Of a stretch of 64,000 nucleotides of DNA, positions 59,214-64,000 are shown one piece after another. Position 1 is the first letter of the stretch; the number at the start of each line of letters is the position of its first letter. A program made the translations under genes and the position numbers. The notes beneath the pieces were generated by a model. It searched no databases. It saw only the letters and a list, made by a program, of their open reading frames with translations, and was not told the DNA's origin. The stretch spans positions 496,001-560,000 of the forward strand of contig JALDNG010000040.1 of the NCBI GenBank assembly GCA_024349245.1, in the 5' to 3' direction. This DNA comes from Neodontobutis hainanensis (lineage: Eukaryota; Chordata; Actinopteri; Gobiiformes; Odontobutidae).

Positions 59214-59951
59214 CTCTTGAGGGTCTCAAACTCGCGGCCCGGGGGCCTTCTGTGGCCCGCAAGACCAAATTTTGCGTCCCGCAGGAGGATATGACAAGTT
59301 TAATGTTAGTGCGTTTTATATGAATGGCATGTTACCACGTTGTGTGTGGAAGGTTCCTTTTTGTGCTGGAACTGAACCAACCTACCATCACAGTGGAGTA
59401 TATGGCTCCTGGGGGCGGACTGGGCTTGATGCAGGCAGAGAAACATTTAACAGCTATAGAGGAGCCTGTGTAACATCACACAGACCTCATAAAATTACTG
59501 CTTCTTACTGTGTTTGAAATGAGCATGTTTGACCTTGAGCTGGACAAATTAAATGTTACCGGCATTGGATTTGGCATCATGCGGATTTTATTTTGTTTTC
59601 ACATCATTTGAAATGGACTTATTTGTTTGAAAGTTGATGGCAATTTGACCGCCACTATCCATGTAGATTTGTTATCATGACAAATCTGCAAACTAACGCT
59701 GATGTTATGTTGACAATATCACCGAGGGCAGTGGACATCCAATGGGACCACTCAGCAGCTCATTCATGTTCTTCGATATTCCATTTAAGTTCAGGATAGC
59801 TCAGGTTCAGAAGAACCCATTGAAGTTAAAGCACCGTTAGTAATGACGTTTAAGAGGATTTAACAAAGCTTTTTTTGTGGAATACCTGAACCCAGCCTCA
59901 CCCAGACTCTGCCTCCTGCGGCCCCCAAGTCATTTGAGTTTGAGACCCCTG
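59214..59951. mobile_element. Non-autonomous hAT-like DNA transposon
   Basis: The left end reads GAGGGTCTCAAACTCGCGGC and the right end AGTTTGAGACCCCTG. These are inverted and match the familiar hAT/Charlie-type terminus CAGGGGTCTCAAACT followed by GCGGCCCG. The flanks CTCTAAAT (59206-59213) and CTCTACAT (59952-59959) are 8 bases with one difference, as expected for a hAT target-site duplication. The left terminus has a few extra bases. The interior of about 0.7 kb encodes no recognisable transposase. Confidence 0.75.
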
Positions 59952-59959
59952 CTCTACAT

Positions 59960-62900
59960 CAACCTTTACTCAAGAAGCTTGATACTCCAAATAGTACGTT
60001 ATTATTTTATATTCTAAATTCCTCTGTTAATGATCGACTTATGGCTTGGACCCACTTTGTACTTTATGACATCAAATAATACTGGAATAATAACACAATA
60101 TAGGCTACTCAATATAGGCTACTGAAACTAAAGTGTAGCTTTAATGGTATTTGTATATAATGTAAAATAGGTCAACCACAAAAAAATGACCCCTGAATTA
60201 TTTTAACAATGCTTGTTCTTGTAATTATCTGCCTCTGATTATTTTCCCTTCAGCAGCTAAGATTTAAGTTTGATAAAGAGATTAATTAGACATTGTGTAT
60301 ATACTGTTTATAGCCATTTGTAATGATTTCCTTTCTAAATATATCATACTGACCATCTAATAGAAACTGTTCTATCAATTCCCTTTTCTTAAAAAAAAAT
60401 CTTTCTTACCCTTAGCTTTGTATACTGTGCTGGGTTTTAACTGAGTAGTTTTTGGTGCACTTATGCTTTTTGTCACTTGTAAGTTGCTTCCGATAAAAGC
60501 GTCTGCTAAATGACCAAATGTAAATATCTAGATTCAGTTTCAACATGTGTGAGACTTGCAAAAAGATTCACGGAAACACAATGGTTTAAGACGGCTCATA
60601 TTGTGATCGACTCATCGTTGCTAAACAAAACAGCCACAAGGCTCAGGAATGCAGCTTTTTACTAATAAACCTTTCATTTTTGTTGATTTTGCTGTTGCCC
60701 CATCTTTACGCATTTCTAACTTACCCCTCCAGCTTGTATAATGCTTGTTTCTTAAAGATTTGCTGAAGCTACACTCAAATGTATTCATTCTTTTAAATAG
60801 CATCATACAGCGATGGCACTTTGAAAGAATAATAAAATCCCAGGAAGTGCACTGAAAATAGCTGCTCCGTTTGGCAAAAAAAAATCTCACTGAGTGCGTT
60901 GTTTTGAGCAACAGCTGAGGCCTTTCACTCCGGCTGTGATTAGATAATGTGCTCCTTTTGTGAGCGGAGCTGGGGTTACAGTACAGAGCTGTATTCATAC
61001 GAGACGGCGCTCAGACGGGCTTCAGCTGATTCCTTATGTAATCTTCGAGGAAGGAGGGCAGGCAAGGCTAAATAAGCGTACAATGAAAACTAAACAGCCG
61101 TACGTAAGTTCAGTGAGTGAGCAGAGAAGAAACGATGAGAGATTTAAAGGGCTCTGTTTTTTTACTGGTTTGCTAATGAGATTGTTCTCCATTGTTCGCC
61201 TACCTAAGCCTACCCAGTCATACCCGTTCACCAAGAATGGAATCCATTTTTTCACAGGCTTTTTCATTTGGGTCGTTATCTAAAATGTTGTACAGTACAC
61301 CACATTTAACCACATATTTCTCTAATTCTTTGTATCCTATTGTGTCCAATAGCTGCAGCTGGATTCTTGTGTGATTTTACAAACTCACATAAATCCATCT
61401 TGAACTGCTCTAAGCAAAGTATTCATGTCTGAACCGTGGCCTTACCGGCTCGTTCTGTCCAATGATGTGGCAGTGCTGACAGGTTTGGTCGTGTTTTAGG
61501 TTTGAAGAAGTTAGTGACTGTGACCTGTAAGCACCTGTAGCTCTGAAGGGACATGCTGGTGTGGTGTCTATAAACCAAACCCGGGGTTGTCTGCACTGGG
61601 TCTGGGCTGTTGGGAACAAGAAAAGGAAGTAATGTCACTGATGGCTTTTTCCACTTGGTTCTTGAATCTCTATTTTTTTCTAACATATTTTTGTCAAATT
61701 TGTTCTATTCCATTGGTTGCTGCAACGACTCAAAGATAATTGACGACTCTGACATAATGCAGTGCAATAAAACTTGAACCGAAAGACTAATCAAATTTGC
61801 TGACAAAGAAATTATTTAATACAAGGAGGCAGACTGTCTAAATTTGTTAAATGTCACAATAAACGCTTTACAATGAGAAAAACGATATGTGAAACTTGTT
61901 CTCTCTAACGTATTATTGCATAATATTAACTCATGTTTTCAAAGTAATTTATCTGTATCAGTAAGTATTCTCAGAGATATCTGCCTTTCATCGTTATAGA
62001 TTTGAAAGCTGCGATGGTATTGGCCTGTTTCACGGAGACTGCAGCTGGTGCTGTAAAACATGGAGGGTAATTAGGATTCCAGACATGAGCCGTGCTGTCA
62101 GTGATCTGTATTTCAGAAGCCGTCTCTGCAGCCCAGTCTCTGCAGAAAACACATTAAACACAGCAATAGCCTTTCCAGACGTATGTTCTTTTCCCACCAA
62201 TGCTCTTCCTCCCAAAGCACTTTGTTCTGCTGCAAAGCTCGCGTTTGTTTTTATTGTTTCCAGGTGAAACAGATGGGATTTGGTTGTCTAATTTGAAAAT
62301 GTCCAAGGTTTTTTTTTTTTTTTTGTGGCGGTTAATGGTTTGAATCTGAGGATGTAGACGAGTGACTTCAAAGTGAGTGATGTGGCCAATTAGAGATCGA
62401 CTCGAGGGCTTCTCAATAGAAGTCTGGCGGATACAAGGATCTGTCTGTCTGTGGAGGGCTGTGACGTTAGAAAGGATGGCTATCATGAAAAATGTTGGTT
62501 AAAAAAATGAAAGAAAATAATGCACTAAACTTTTACCAATTTCAAGTAAGTGCTATATTATTTATCCAGGCTTTTACAAATGCACAGCAAAGATAGTATG
62601 TCAGACATGTAGTAAACTGAATAACAAATATAATATCAAAACAAGGTAAGGTTCTGAGTTTGAAACCCTTGTCTAGATATTACCAATATCTACAATATAG
62701 GCTTAACTTATTGCATAAAAGGTTTTTTTTTTATTTATTTACTTTTACTTAGATTATATTTTCTTTAATTAACTCTAGTTTTACTCAAGTACAGATATAT
62801 ACAGTAGATAGTATATTTATTTTCAGGAGAATTGTGAAACTGAAAACAGCTTTTTATTTTGAGCCCACAGATTGTGCTTGATCAAATGTGTTATTGTCAC

Positions 62901-64000
62901 TTGTGGTCTTTTTTTTAGAAATGTTCAGACAGTGTATAAACTCTGCATGGCGTTATGATGAAGTTATTTATCCAAGTAAAGATTTAATTCCAACTCCATA
63001 TGTTGATCTTTCAGCTTGTCTTTTGTAGTTTTGTGCAAAGTGCTGTATACGCCCAGTGACAATCTGTTGATAATCTGTTGATAATCTGTAATTTTTTTCT
63101 CACGTCCATTGATTTAAGCTAAACTAAAACCAGATCAAATGTGCAAAATTTTTTGGTAAAGTGTTTTCAGGTGAAATGAAATCTGTTATTCCCACTGCTG
63201 CCAACCCGCTCCTGTGTCCATCCTGAGTCAGCGGTTCTGAGCTCGTTCATCTCGGCGGTGATCGATCTGTTGCTAGGTGACTCGGATGCAGGTGGTACTC
63301 ATGGGTTTATTGATAAGTCCATCCACTCAGGGCAGACCTCAGTATTAATCAGTGGCAGAGACATGATAAAGGCATATGTTGAGCACAGCGCTGTTATTGA
63401 TCTGTGCAGTCAAACTCACAAGCCTGAAGTTTGTATTTATCCACAAATAGAAAAGCCATTAACATACTGGTAACATTAATTGATGGGAAACATATAAGAC
63501 CCAAGGCACTTTAATTAAATTAGAAAAAAATAGCTTATTAAATCACAAAGATGAATAACCATTGAAGTGGTCCAAGTTAAGTTGATAGAGCCCAGAAGTT
63601 ACCATATTCTGGCTCTAGTGCGTTTGGAAGTTGTGATGACCGCTCACAAAGTTAGCTGTTCCTAGTTGTTGATGCTAATGGCTGCGGGTAAAGGATTACT
63701 GTAAAACTCTCCAGAAACCGCTGTAGTACCATGAAGTCTTTTCATTTGCAGTGATAGCGGACCATGAGGCATTATTGATAATACGTGTTGATGAATGAAG
63801 TGGGAATATGGGTATATGCTTCTGCGCTCCACAGACTCCACTTACAGCACCAGTCACACAATACAAACATCACCAACCACACACCCAAACACGCCGCTCT
63901 TCCAGAGGAATCTGCGTAGGTTCGTACATGACACCCACCCGGAGGATGTACCAGGTAGCCAGCAGGATACTGCCAGTACAATAATGTTTAACTAGAGTTT
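59960..64000. other. Non-coding stretch to the window end
   Basis: AT-rich sequence with scattered short frames that overlap on both strands and show no homology I recognise. Apart from the SINE/LINE-type tail at 60472-60530 I see no gene. It may be intron sequence of the gene whose first exon is suggested at 57950-58310. Confidence 0.45.
60472..60530 (+). mobile_element. V-SINE/L2-type 3' tail
   Basis: CACTTGTAAGTTGCTTCCGA then TAAAAGCGTCTGCTAAATGA and CCAAATGTAAAT is the common 3' tail shared by fish V-SINEs and their partner L2-type LINEs. The upstream body is too decayed to define. Confidence 0.75.

Overview
The window looks like nuclear DNA of a ray-finned (teleost) fish. It is AT-rich, intron-rich and full of fish-type repeats: tRNA-derived SINE heads and tails, a Tc1/mariner remnant, a 3' LINE fragment with a GGAT-type tail, and a non-autonomous hAT-like element. 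The only protein-coding gene I can support is the 3' part of a serotonin 5-HT2C-type receptor (htr2c-like) on the + strand. Five coding exons join in phase: 8438-8638, 46398-46561, 47459-47606, 48851-49098 and 50373-50933. Together they encode about 440 residues, from just before TM3 to a C-terminus ending in the PDZ-type tail TSSV. The upstream exons (N-terminus, TM1, TM2) were not found and probably lie before base 1.

The main surprise is the first intron in the window (8639-46397, about 37.8 kb). Roughly 29.5 kb of it (about 11150-40650) is one repeat complex. Its core is about 122 head-to-tail copies of a 200/201-bp unit (12062-36640), with local multi-unit duplications. The core is bounded by two inverted copies of one terminal sequence (about 11889-12062 and 36735-36909). 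The same sequence also occurs as a compact 0.4-kb palindromic element just to the right (37191-37584), so the array appears to have grown inside a foldback/MITE-like element. Around it lie a 40-bp minisatellite made from that terminus, about six copies of a 0.32-kb repeat, a 120-bp GC-box-rich repeat, and a short motif (ATAGTGGGTTCGTGGAC and variants) shared by all of these except the 200-bp unit.

Layout: 1-8437, upstream intron with a SINE, a 60-bp minisatellite, a Tc1 remnant and a reversed SINE head. 8438-8638, TM3-TM4 exon, flanked at a distance by a near-perfect 60-bp inverted repeat. 8639-46397, giant intron with the repeat complex and a LINE fragment. 46398-50933, four 3' exons. 50934-57000, downstream non-coding DNA. 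57140-58600, two CpG-rich segments, the second resembling a promoter plus non-coding first exon of another gene on the + strand. 59214-59951, hAT-like element. 59952-64000, non-coding with one SINE tail.

The many open frames inside the 200-bp array are by-products of the repeat: 201-bp variants keep frame and give longer runs. They should not be annotated as genes. All similarity statements come from reading the sequence; no identity values were computed.
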